Source: Symbiodinium natans (taxonomy: Eukaryota > Sar > Dinophyceae > Suessiales > Symbiodiniaceae). From it: a stretch of DNA of 64,000 bases. Numbering within the stretch: position 1 is the stretch's first letter; each line of letters starts with the position of its first letter. The position numbers were made by a program, and so were the translations under genes. The notes beneath the pieces were generated by a model that was not told the origin of the DNA, did no database searches, and saw only the letters and a program-made list of their open reading frames with translations. The DNA lies in NCBI GenBank assembly GCA_905221605.1, contig CAJNDS010002191.1, forward strand, positions 1,274,953-1,338,952. Direction: 5' to 3'. Below, one piece after another: positions 18,740 to 30,100 of the stretch.

Positions 18740-20370
18740 TGATCACCCAAAAAACACACAAGCCTGCTCTTGGGTGGCTCCCATGCATGGAAAGTAGCCA
18801 ACATCTGTCGCCTTCCAAAACAACAAATTCGGCTGTTTTTGGTCCTTCTCCTGTGGGGGGGCGGCTATTAAGGGGTAGGGAACACAAAACGCGTGGTCCC
18901 ACCCGCTTGGCCGCCTTCCAAAACAACAAATTCGGTTGTTTTTGGTTGGGCGGCCAGGCAAGGGGGTGGGGGGGCGGGGGTAGGGGGGGGAGTGGGGGTG
19001 GGGGGAAGGGGGGGGGGGTAGGGGCACAAAACTGTGGTTGTTTTTTGGCCCTTTGGTTGAGCGATGTCGGTAGGCAGGTGGTATTTTTGGCCCTTTTTCT
19101 GTGGTGGCTGCACCCTAACCCCCCCCGCCCCGCCTTAACCCCCCCCCCCCCTTCCCGCTCCTTCAATCAAACCCCCCTCACAGAAAAGGCCCAAACAAAT
19201 AACCAATTTTGTTTGTTTTCAATAAGAATAAAAGGGGGGGGGGTGAGTGTGCAGTCCAACACAGGTGGTTAGGGGGGTGGATGGGGCCAACAAAAACGCT
19301 TGAAACTTGGTTATTTTTTGGCCCTTTTTTGGTGGGGGTCAGGGCACAAAAACACGGCCTGTTTCTTGTGGTGGCTTGGCAGGGGGGTACGGGGTCGGGA
19401 TGTGGCAGGGGTGGTAGGGGGGGTGGGGTGGGGGTGGGGGGAAGGGGGGTGCAAGCTTGCCTTTTCTTGTGGGGGGTGCAATCCCAAGACCCCCCAAAAA
19501 CTCCGCGGGTAAGGGGGGGTGGGGCGAACAAGGTGCAGCCACACAAACACCAAACTTCTTGTGGGGTTTGGCAGGGTATGGTGCGGGGTAGGGGGTGGCA
19601 GGCGGCGGGCTAGGAGGCGAGATTTGCCCCTCTCTTGCTGGGCGGCTAGTGGGGTAGGGGGCGGGGGCAGGGGGGGGGATGGGTGGGGGGTGGGAAGGTT
19701 CCACCCCTTGAAAACGCACAACAACTTGGGTGTTTTTTTTGGCCCCTTTTCCTTTGTGTGGGTCAGCTGGGCAGGGGGGTGTATGGGGAGGGGGGTGGCA
19801 GTAGGGGGCGTGTGGGGGCGTCTAGTCAAAGGTGTTGTATGGGGGTGCTGTGGTGGGGGGGGGGGAGGGGGGGGTGACGCAGGGGGCGGGGTCGGTCGGG
19901 TGGTTGTGCGTAGGGGGGGGGGGAAAGGGGAGCCACTCACGCCTTCCAAAAACAACAAACTTGGTTGGCTATGGGGTGGTTAGGGGGGGCGGAGGGTGGG
20001 TGTGCGCCACACAAAACTGTTGTTCCACCACTTGACTGTCACTTGGATATTTTTTTGGGGGGCGGGGTAGGGGTTAGGGCGGTAGGGGGTGGTAGGGGGT
20101 GGTAGGGGGGTGGTAGGGGTGTGAGAGAACATATAGGGGGGGGTAGAGGGTGGGGGAAGGAACCAATTCTTAAGGGCGGCTAGGCAGGGGGGGGAAGGGG
20201 GGGGTAGGGGGGGTAGGGGGCAACAAAAAACGCGCAGTTCCAGAAAAAAGGGTACCAACAAAAAACGCGAGTGCAGGGAAGGGGCAGGCCGCGCAGTGCC
20301 GTGGGGAGAGGTAACTGCGGGTCCAGGGAGAAAAGTACGAGTCCAGCTTCTTGACGCCGACAAAGGGGGT
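18740..20370. repeat. Satellite-like block with G-rich and CTTCCAAAACAACAAA units
   Basis: About nine diverged units of roughly 130-210 bp, each with a motif such as CCTTCCAAAACAACAAATTC, TTTTTGGCCCTTTT and a G-rich stretch (TAGGGGGGG, GTGGGGG). Telomere-like 7-mers are absent from this block, unlike the rest of the window. The Pro-rich, Gly-rich and Trp-rich open frames on both strands derive from it. Confidence 0.8.
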
Positions 20371-20379
20371 CGGCGGATT

Positions 20380-21598
20380 AGGGTTTATGGTTTAGGGTTT
20401 AGGCTTTTGCACTTAGAGGGCACAATCTGATACTTGGAGTTTATTTGAATTAGGGTGTCTCTTTTGGGGGATCGCTTTTTAAAAGGTGCCGCCATATAAT
20501 GGGTATGGGTAGTTCTCTAAATTACGTTCTGATTTGGGATCCCGCAATCTAATATAGGGGTTGAAATAGATACTAATCGTATTACGATGGTCCCTATATG
20601 ATGATACCCGAATAACCCCCAAACTCTATTTTAGTTTCTAAAGCCCCTATGACATCCCATCTACTGCTGCTTTTTTTGAATTTTGGGGCTTCAGGTCTTT
20701 GGGCTGTGGGGGATTCGAGGATCATTAGGTTTGGGGGCTTTTGGTTTTGGGTTTTAAGTGACCCTAGAAGCCCTCAACTGGTCTCCCAAGGCGCTGCCGC
20801 GCGGGGCGCGCACGGCTCTGGCCAGTCGGCAGCTTGAGCCTTAGGATCCTGGTTTAGGGTTTAGGGTTTGTGTTTAGGGTTTAGGGTTTAGCGTTTAGGG
20901 TTTAGGGTTTACGGTTTGTATGTAGGTTTTAGGGGCCCAAAAAACCAAACATAAGGATCCTACAAACAGGGTTTTTCGGAATCCCCCTAGAGCGGCCCTG
21001 AGGTTAAGGGCTCAGGGGTTGAGTGTGAAGGGTTTTTGGGTGTTTTTGTAGGGTTTTTAGGGCTTGAGGGTTTAGGCTTTAGGGTTTGTAGGGTTTTAGG
21101 GTTTCATAGGGTTTAGGGGTTTTAATAGGGAAGGGTTTTCGGGAATTCGGGCTTTATATGGTTTAGGGTTTTAGGGTTTAGGACTTAGGGTTCAGGCTGT
21201 AGATTTGGGGGAAAGCATTTGGTACCTGATCTTGTGGAATACTCGGTGGGTGCAGGGCAATAGATACCTTTCGATACCTTTCTGAGGGTTATAAATACTG
21301 TCATCCTACTTCCAAACCTTAAGCCCCGAAGCCCTAAACCCCAAAACGTTCAGCAGGCAGAGCTCGAATGTCAATCCCACCCTTATCCAAAGAGATCAGG
21401 CCTTATGCTTAGGGTAACCCATAAGGGACAATCATTTAGAGAACTGCCCGTCGACTGTCTTTCGAGTCCATTGAGGCTCTGAGGCCACAAGGGCACTTAG
21501 AGCCACCCCCCCCCCCCCCCCCCCCCTCACGCCCGGCTCGGCTCCCCAACAATCAATAACGGGTTCAGGGTTTAGGGTGTAATTTGGGTTGAGGGTAG
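20380..21598. other. Spacer with TTTAGGG runs, no convincing gene
   Basis: A short frame LVSQGAAARGAHGSGQSAA ending in TGA at 20835-20837 is the only coding-like stretch and is weak. TTTAGGG variants occupy 20851-20920 and 21040-21200. A poly-C tract is at 21507-21526. Confidence 0.4.
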
Positions 21599-21744
21599 AG
21601 CTCGAAACCAACCTAACAGCCTACGATCTTCTCAGGCTACTGAGGGCATCAGTACCACAGGGCCACCGGGCCTTCGCCGCAGGCGGGCTCAGAGTTTGGG
21701 AAGTTCAGGGCGGGCCTCGTAGCGTGTTTTACCTGAAGCCCTAG
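21599..21744 (+). CDS. Coding island, unknown protein
   Basis: After GAGGGTAG| a 48-codon frame reads ELETNLTAYDLLRLLRASVP, then GHRAFAAGGLRVWEVQGGPR and SVFYLKP before TAG at 21742-21744. Strongly protein-like composition. Internal GT donors (CTCAGA|GTTTGG and CCTC|GTAGCG) mean the true exon may be shorter. No family recognised. Confidence 0.5.
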
Positions 21745-22019
21745 ACCCGAAGCCCGAGACCCTAAATCTTGAACCCTAAACTAAACCCTAAGCCCCAAAC
21801 CCCTATACCCCTATTGATGTGACTTGTGCTCTGTAGGGTTTCCAGGCTTGGGAGATCAAGGCTTGAAGTTTTTGGCGGCTAGTATGGACCCCAAGTAGTA
21901 GGATTCCCTTACAAGAAATTTCGGAAACTCCCTAAACCCTAAACCCTAAACCCCAAACCCCTTATGATGTCTGGTTTAGGGCTCCCAGGGCGAAGAGCTT
22001 TGGTGTTCGGGCCTACAGC

Positions 22020-23040
22020 TTCGGGGGGTTCAGGGCTCAGGTTAACGTGTAGAGAGACAAGCCCTAAGCCCTAAAGCCTAAACCCCGAACCCCAAACCCT
22101 AAACCCCAAACCCTAAACCCCAAACCCTAAACCCCAAACCCTAAACCCAAACCCTAAACCCTAAACCCTAAGCTTTAGGGTTTAGGGGGCCTAGGAAGCT
22201 TACAAGTACGGGTGTAGGTGCTCGACGGGTAAGTATGGAGCGCAGAAGCCCTAAACCAAATTTCCACTTCATTCGCAAGTAAGAACCACCATCGTCAGTA
22301 ACCCTACACCCTGGAACCCTAAAACCCTAAGCCCTAAACCATAAAACCTGACCTAAGCTCTTCAACTCCCACAAGCATCCCGAATCCTGGGAAGCCAAGG
22401 TTTGTTTTGTTTCGGGGTTTGAGGATTTTTTCTGAGTTTTCAAGTTTAGGGTTCGGCTGGTTTTTGGGCCTCAGGGTTTTTGGTCTTTCAGTCTTAGGGT
22501 GTTTGGGGATATGCGGTTTTGAGGCGCGAGCCTAAGATCTCGAGTCCTGTTAATGAATCTATCTTTTTGCGCAATGTGGACAGCGCAACAGCAGTCAAAC
22601 GCATCTTCTTTGGTTTTCAATAGCAAAGGCTCCAAACGCTGAACCATAAGCGCCGCTAAACCAAGCCACGGGGGATTCACAAGCTAAAGCCCTGAAGCCC
22701 TGCAACCCACAAGCCCGGAAACCCGAAACACCCAAGCCAAATGGGCTTAGGGCTTGCAGGGTCGCAGGCCATAGGTTTCGTAGGATGCGCGGGAGGGGGG
22801 GCGGAGGGTTCAAGGTCTCAAGGTTTAGGGAGACCCGAAGCCCCACCCCAAACCCCAAACCCTGCACAGGCTTTGGAGGCTTCCCCTTCGGCGGCTTAGG
22901 CCTTCTTTTTGGCTTTGACGAAGCTTTCTTGGGGTTTAAGAATTAGGGTCCGGGGTTTCGGGTTCAACAGGGTTTTGGGATTGCAAGGCTTTTTTGGGTG
23001 TAACAATTCGGGTTTAGGTCTTTCGTCTTAGGTGTAGTGT
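22020..23040. other. Mixed repeats and one ambiguous island
   Basis: CCCCAAA/CCCTAAA runs fill 22075-22170. Between 22530 and 22680 both strands are open: + reads NESIFLRNVDSATAVKRIFF, minus reads VQRLEPLLLKTKEDAFDCCC. I cannot decide between them and so call neither. A Gly/Phe-rich + frame at 22869-22925 (basic and Pro-rich on minus) is equally undecided. Confidence 0.35.
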
Positions 23041-23047
23041 TTAGGTT

Positions 23048-23135
23048 GGGATGTTCCCCTTTTTCTACCAGTCCTGAATAGGGGTTGGTACTATAATCCC
23101 TATGAAGGACTGTTGGCATAAAAGGGGAACACCCT
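23048..23135. mobile_element. Inverted-repeat element RF-B
   Basis: GGGATGTTCCCCTTTTTCTA at the left, AAAAGGGGAACACCC at the right, with CAGTCCTGAATAGGGGTT and CCCTATGAAGGACTGTT as inverse inner arms. Other copies at 29761, 31338, 35734, 36802, 50279 and 58663. Confidence 0.75.
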
Positions 23136-23740
23136 AAACCCTAAATCCTAAACCCTAAACCCTAAATCCTAAACCCTAAATCCTAAACCCTAAACATCTC
23201 AAGGTTTAGGCTTTAAGAATTCGGGTTTAGGGACTAGGGTCTTGCAGAGCTCCTTCGGGTTTAGGGTTTAGGGTTTATAGGGTTTTCTGGTGTAACGGAT
23301 GGAATTAGGGTGCAGGACTTATAGGCTTGTATGCGTCAGCATCCACGCACCCCGCTTCCTCCCTCCCTGCCCCCCATGGCCCATGGTATCTCCCCTTACC
23401 CCGCCCCGCCCCTGTGGTTTATGGAGGGTTTTGGGTTTTGGGTTGCCCTCCAGTGGCTCATGTCTGATTCATGATGGGTTTTGGATTGGGTTAGGCTTCA
23501 GGGTTTAGGGTTGAGGTGTAGGTTCAGGGTTTGTTTGTCGCAGGTTTACGGTTCAGGGTTTAGTGTTCAGGATTAAGGCTTCAGGTTTCCCCTTCCCGCA
23601 ACATTATGCTGTAGTATGCTAGAACAGAACAGATGATGTGCTATGTGTCACATGTTGTGCAAATATAGTACATTGCTTTTATTATGTACAAGATGTGTAA
23701 TATTTACTGCCTTGTAGGTTCAGGGCGTGAGAGTCAGGCA

Positions 23741-23839
23741 ATGAGCGCGCAAAGTGTAGGGCAGTGTATTGGCTCAGTTCAAGCACTGCCCGAAGCCGAT
23801 ATGTACAGCGTAGTGAAACGTCAGCGTTTCAGGGACTAG
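23741..23839 (+). CDS. Small open island, unknown protein
   Basis: An ATG-initiated frame of 32 codons reads MSAQSVGQCIGSVQALPEAD and MYSVVKRQRFRD, ending in TAG. It is in a low-repeat stretch just upstream of the DnaJ gene. An acceptor (GAGTCAG|GCAATG) precedes the ATG, so it could equally be a last exon of an upstream gene. Confidence 0.4.
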   Translation: MSAQSVGQCIGSVQALPEADMYSVVKRQRFRD

Positions 23840-24103
23840 GATTCAGGGGTTAGGACCAGGATTTAGGGTTTAGGGTTCAGGGCTCAGGTTTTAGGGTTTA
23901 GGGCCAGGGTTTAGGGTTTATGTTGTGCAGGAGCAAGCCCCAAGACCCCCACCCCCCGTAACCCTCCCCCCCCCCCCCCCGCCCCCTAAACCCTGACCAT
24001 CAACCCAAGACCACCACAGACCACAAAGGGGGAAGCCCTACACCTCAACCCTAAGCTCTAAACCCTAAACCCTCAACCCTAAGCTCTAAAGCTGACACCC
24101 ACC

Positions 24104-24119
24104 ATGAACCAGCCTCCGG
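24104..24119 (+). CDS. dnaJ: DnaJ exon 1 (start codon)
   Basis: MNQPPG, with ATG in the context CCCACCATGAAC, ending at a GC donor (CCGG|GCCTGAGG) in phase 1. Chosen because it is the only upstream ATG that joins exon 2 in phase and keeps a Gly-rich start. CCCTAAA-like units lie just upstream. Confidence 0.75.
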
Positions 24120-27100
24120 GCCTGAGGGCTGACGCGTTGATGGAAATAGAAGGATTCATTCGGATTTTTGGGATTCAGGCATGATTTAGATGGCTTTTAT
24201 AGGGTTCAGGGTTTAGGCGGTTTAGGGTTTAGGGTTTAGGGTTTAGGGTTTAAGGTTTAGGCGGTTTAGGGGGTTTAGGGAGTTCCTAAACCCTAAGCCC
24301 AAAAGAGTGTAGAGTCCAGCTCTTGGAGCATGGAGGCTGAAGGAAGTTGGGTGTTGATGGGTGCCGAACGAAAGCCCGAAAAGGCAACTCCCCCTCCCCC
24401 TTCAACAAAAAATGATTAGGGTTTAGGGTTTAGGGTCCCTAAACCCTAAACCCTAAACCCTAAACCCTAAACCCTAAACCCTAATTCCACAAACAAGGCC
24501 TGGGTGACGGGTTTTGGGTTCTGGGTATAGAGCTCCTGGAGAGTTTTGGGGCTTTGCTTCGCAGGAGGAGGAGGCGGTGGAGGTGGCGATGATCGGCTGT
24601 ACCAGCATCTCGGCGCTAATGCCTTTTTCCCTGAGAACCCTTGGCCTTCCCAAGTTGGGGCCTTAAGTACACCCGAGCCTTACGGGTTTTGGGTTTAGGG
24701 TTTAAGGGTTTAAGGGTTAAGGGTTTACGGTGTAGGGTTCGTTCCCAGCTTTCGGTCCCTTGCGACGCCTGATGGCAGCACAGTGCAACAAGCGCAGGCG
24801 CAACTCATCTTTCCTCTTCTTTTCGTTGGGGACTTCTCAGTTTTTTGGGGGTTTAGGGTTTAGGGTTTAGGGTTTAGGGTTTAGGGTTTAGGGTTTAGGG
24901 TTTAGGGTTTAGGGTTTAGGGTTTAGGGGACGCATCCCCACCAGAGAGGCCTGCGGAAGCCCTACACTCCCTGAAGGAAATCTCCGCTGGGGAGTCGCTT
25001 CTAAGACTTAAGGCCTCATGATTCCCCAAGGACGTGTGCATTGGGTCCCGAAAAATTTAGGGTTTAGGGTTTAGGTTTAGGGTTTAGGGTTTAGGGGGAT
25101 AGCCTGAAGCGTGAAAAAGCCGGCAGAAGCTGGAACAAAAGGGTCTTTCATGGTGCCGATGAGGCGCAAAGAGCGCAAAGGCTCAAATTCCTAAGCACCT
25201 TAAAACGCCACCAAGCTGCGCGCAGAACTCTCTAAAGTTCTCGCACCCCCCTATCAAGTCACAAAAGTTATCCCAAAAGCCCGCCCAACCCAAAGAACCC
25301 AGTACCCTAACCCCTAAAACTTAAACCCTAAACCCAAAACCTTTTTTTGTTCCTTTAACCCTCATTTCAAACACATCCAAGATCCCCAAACCTTATAAAC
25401 TACAAACCCTAAATCCAAAGCAACACGAAAATCCCTCAAGGCCCCCCCCCAAACCCTAAACCCTAAACCCTAAACCCTAAACCCTAAACCCTAAACCCTA
25501 AGCCCTAAGCCCTAAGCCCTAAGCCCTAAGCCCTAAACCCTAAACCCCTAGACCCGAGCTGGAGGCTTCTCGAGGTCGACCGCAACGCCAGCGAGGTGCC
25601 CGCGAGCCAGCCTTGACGACTTGGTGCTTTGGAGGGTTTTTGTAGGATTAGGGTTTAGGGTTTAGGGTTATAGGATTTTTATAGGGCCCAGTGTTTTTTC
25701 ATCGGGTTTTATAGGGCTTAGACCCCAAAGTAGGTATTATTTCTGTGCTTGGAGCCCCAAGCCCTAAACCCTAAACCCTACGCCGTTATCTTACGGCCTT
25801 TTGCCCAATGATCCTTCATGACGACACTGTCCCCGCGAAAAACCAAATCTCAGTTGCTTCAGAGGATCCCTGCCACCTCCATAAGCCGTGCGATTAGGGT
25901 TAGGGTTCAGGGGTTCAAGATTATAGTGGTTTAGGGGTCTAAGGGTTTTAGGGTTTAGGGGTGTAGGGGTGTGGGGTGTAGAGTGTGAGCGCGGTAGCCG
26001 TGTTGCGCGGCCAAAGGCGGAGATCAAGCAGGCCTACAAAAAGCAGGCGATGAAGCTTGGAGCTCAGGTCGCAGCTTGGGGCTTTGCTTCTTAGACTTCA
26101 GCGGTTTCAGGGTTTTTAGGTTTTTTGGTTTTAAGGGTTTTGAGGACCTGCAGGGTGTTTAGTTTTTTTTTTTTTTTTTTTTTGGGGGGGGGGGGGTAGG
26201 GTTTTTGGTGTTTGTTAGGGTTTTGTTTGTTTTTTGTTTAGGGGTTTTAGGTTTTTAAGGGTTGTTTTGGGTTGTTCAGGGTTTTTAGGGTTTAGGTTTT
26301 TTAGGGTTTGGGGTTTTCAGGGTTTGGGGTTCCGGTAAAGGGCTTCACTGGTTCCATAGCCAGGCTGCTTTTTTTGGCAAAGGTTGTTTCATATACATTT
26401 TTCTTTTGCCATTTATGTATTTAGATATAGTTGTGTTAGTCTTATCATGCTAGTATATTTTCGTGCTACTATTTTTAATCTTATTGCTAATGTCTTCAGC
26501 TCTCTGGGTTGACTTCCTCCTTCATGGCAAGATGCTGAACGTTAAGCAGCCGTCACGCGAGCGGTTTGTGGGGTTTTACAGCCCCGCACCCCTTGCCCCC
26601 CTGTAGTGCACGAAAGTCTCTCAGAGCAAGCTTGGGTTTAGGGTTTAGGATTTGGGGTGTAGGTTTTTCCCTATGTTACTGGGTTCAAGCCTTGTGGGCA
26701 AGGCCTTGAGGTTTGGGGTTGAGGCCTTGGGGCTGTGAGGACCCCAAACCCTACGCCCTTTTGGACTCAGAAGGCTGGAGGGTGCAAGACCCTGAAGCCT
26801 GCAACCTCACGAAGGGTATACTGAGGTTTAGGGCTTACTTACGGCTTAGGGTCTAGGATTTCGGATCTTTGAATTTGATGATTTTAGGATCTAGGTTTTA
26901 GTGCCTAAACCGACACGAAGGCCCTAAACCCCAAGAAACCCTAACACCCTAAAGTCTAAACTAAACCTTCAAAGCACCTACTCCGAACAGCCTGACACCC
27001 AGTCCTGACCCCGGGTTAAGGCTTAGGATTTATGGGACGCAAGATCGGTGACTTTTTTCGGCCCTGGGCGAACATGGACCTTGCACCGCTGTAATCCAAA

Positions 27101-30100
27101 CCCGAAAACCAAAACTCCTAAACACTAAGCCCCAAACCCTAAAACCCCAAACCCTAAACCCCTAAACCACTAAACTCTGAATACCCAACCCCAAACCCTC
27201 AACCCTACATGATGTTCCCTCAAATCCAAACCCTGAACCCTCAACCCCCAAACCCTAAACCCCAAACCCTAAACCCCAAACCCTAAACCCTAAACCCCAA
27301 ACCCTCAACCCCCAAACCCTAAACCCCAAACCCTAAACCCCAAACCCTAAACCCTAAACCCCAAACCCGAAACCCCCCAATCCCTAAACCCCAAACCCTA
27401 AACCCTAAACCCCCAAACCACCCAAACCCCCCAAACCCCCGAACCCGAGGTTCCATCCCGACCGCGGCGGCGACGAGGCCAAGTTTAAAGACATCTCCAA
27501 GGCCTACGAGGCCACCCGGCGGGTGATGGCGGGGGCTGTATAAGAACCCTAACACCCTCTAAACCCTACAAACCCTAAACCCTATAAAACCCTACGTACA
27601 AGCCCTATAAGCCCTATATACCATATAAACCCTATAAACCCTATGAACCCCACAAACCCGCAAGAAATACCCTAATCGGAGGACCGTGGGAGTGCGCCGT
27701 TGCGCTGTCTTTACTCCCGATGCGTCGGGGGAAAAAACAACAACAAACCTCCAGAAGCAAATCTAAGACTCCATTCCGAGCGTCCAATGAGAAGAGTCCC
27801 TGGAGGGAATGTGGTCCTTTTTTGGTTTTGTTGTATGCTTTTCGTACAAGGACAGCCTCTGGAGCAATGCCGCGTTTTGGGGTTGCAGGCAGGTTTTGTG
27901 AGGCTTAGTCTTGTGTGCGACTGCAGGGTTCAGGGTAGAAGCGTTTGCAAGCCCGAAACTGTTGAAGGTTGATGGTGTTGTCCCCAACAGCGCTTGGACT
28001 TTTCAGTGGTAGCATTGAAGGTTCTTAGGACGTACTTGAGGGCTCAGAAATAGAACATAAACATGGCAATAAAGACTGGTAGCCTGCTAGGCTGAGGGTG
28101 TTATGTTCGGGGCCGCGGATCCCATCAGTTCTTAGGTTGCCGTAGGAGCCAATAGAACCCCCTAACCCTAAACCCTAAACCTTGTGCGAGGTCCTGTCCG
28201 ATCCGCAAAGACGGCAGATTTACGACGCCTACGGGGAAGCAGGCTGGTCTAAGGGGCCCCCAACCGAGGGTTCCTAGAACCCTAAACCCTATACCCTAAG
28301 CATAAAACCCCAAACTCTAAACCATAAACCCCAACCCCTAAACCCTTAAAACCTTAAAGCCTTGAACCCTAAACCCCAAAAGCCCTAATTAAACCTCTCA
28401 ACCCAAACCGCAAAAGCTGAAACCCCTAAAGCCTATAAACACTAGAGCCCCCAAACCCGTAAACCCCTAAACTCCCCAAATCCCTAAACCCTTAAGCCTA
28501 CGTCCACGAAAACCCGAAACCCCGGACGCCCGAAAACTTGTAACCGTAAACCCCTGAACCCCCAAACCCCTAAACCCCAAGTAATCCCTAAAGCCGAAAT
28601 TCCTAGAGTTTTTGCAGTTTTAGACCCTAAAACCCTGGAACCTTGGACCTTCTATAATCCTAGACCCAAAGCACCAAAACCCCCCAAAACCCTGAAACCC
28701 CAACTTGGTAGCCCGGTGGTACGCTTTTGCCCTTTTTCTGGTTCAAGGTTCCCCTAGAAAGTAACCAACCCAAGCAGGGGTTTGAGGTTTAGGGTTCAGG
28801 GTTTCGGGGTTCAAGGTTCAAGGTTCCCCTATCATCAAACCTTAAGGCTCCAAAGAGCCCAAAGTAGGTATTATTTGCAGACTTTAGATCCCAATGTAGG
28901 TATTATTGATATACTTGGAGCCCTAGGGAAAATTGTTTTTTGGGCTATCAAGCAACAACTTTCGAGTGCTCGCTAGGCCTCGAGGGCGCCGGAGCCGACG
29001 CAGGTGCCCAGAGATCTGACCTGCGTGGAAGACCGTTGAAAGGGGAGGGGGGGGGGGGGGTAGCGTTAGGGTTCAGGGTTTAGGGGTTTGGGTTTAGGTC
29101 ATAGGGGTTTAGGGGTTTAGGGTTTAGGGTTTTGGGTTTTGGGTTTAGGGTTAGGGTTTAGGTTTAGGGCTTAGGGTTTAGAGGGGCCGAGGTGCCTAAG
29201 TGTCTGGGGGTCCAGGGTTTCTGGGTGGCTTGCAGGGGCGGGAGATTTTTTCAAGTTTCTTGCCAGGGGAGTTGTGCACCTTTGCGCCCTTTTTGGTTTT
29301 CAGGTTTCCTATGGCAGTAGCCAACCCCAAGATTATGATAATGTGGTCTGATGGGCTACAGATTCATTTTGTATATGTTATTATTATTATTATTATTATT
29401 ACTATTTTTTCGTTATTTATATTTTTAGATTTTATTATGTGTCTTTTTTTTGGGGGGGGGGCTTTGCAGGTTTTAGGGTTGTTGAAGCAGCGGTCCTCCG
29501 AACATGTTTAGGGAAGAGGGCCATTCGTCATTATCTTGGGGGGGCTCGGGATTCAGGGTTGATTTTTAGTGTTTGGGGTCCTCCAAAGCTGCCGCTTGCA
29601 GGGGGCGGGGGGCCGCACGTCAATCCGTTCGACCTGTTCAGCCGCTTGCCTGGGGGTGGTTGCAAAGGCGTTGGGGCATCGTGCAGCGTCGCCCTATGTG
29701 ATTGTGTAAGACGGGAGCCTGAATAAGTACCAATCTCAGTCCCTTATGTAACCCCCCATATAACTTGGTCCTTATACTAACAGCCTTGAATAGGGGTTAT
29801 AGCATCCCCTATGATCTCGGACCAGGGGTAGGCCCAGGGTTGGGGTACCCTTTTATTCCCAGGTTACTCCCGGGTCTAGTTATAATCCTTATTCAGGACT
29901 GTTAGTATAAGGGGGAACATCCCAGGGTGTATCGCCTGGTTGTGATGCGCACAAGGCTGAATGACGGGGCTTACAGGTCAGGGTTTGGGGTCTAGGATTT
30001 GGGGATTAGGGATTAGGGTCTAGGGTTTAAACGGTTCTAAGCCTGACCCTCAACCGATGATCCTAAACCTTACTCGGAGGTCCATATGAGTGGTGATTAC

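Noticed and set aside
18345-19166. 273-codon minus-strand open frame, the longest in the window
   Set aside because: It crosses three unrelated repeat types (Pro-rich satellite, GC-rich spacer, TGATGCGC units) and has no domain pattern. Overlapping frames are also open because the block is GC-rich.
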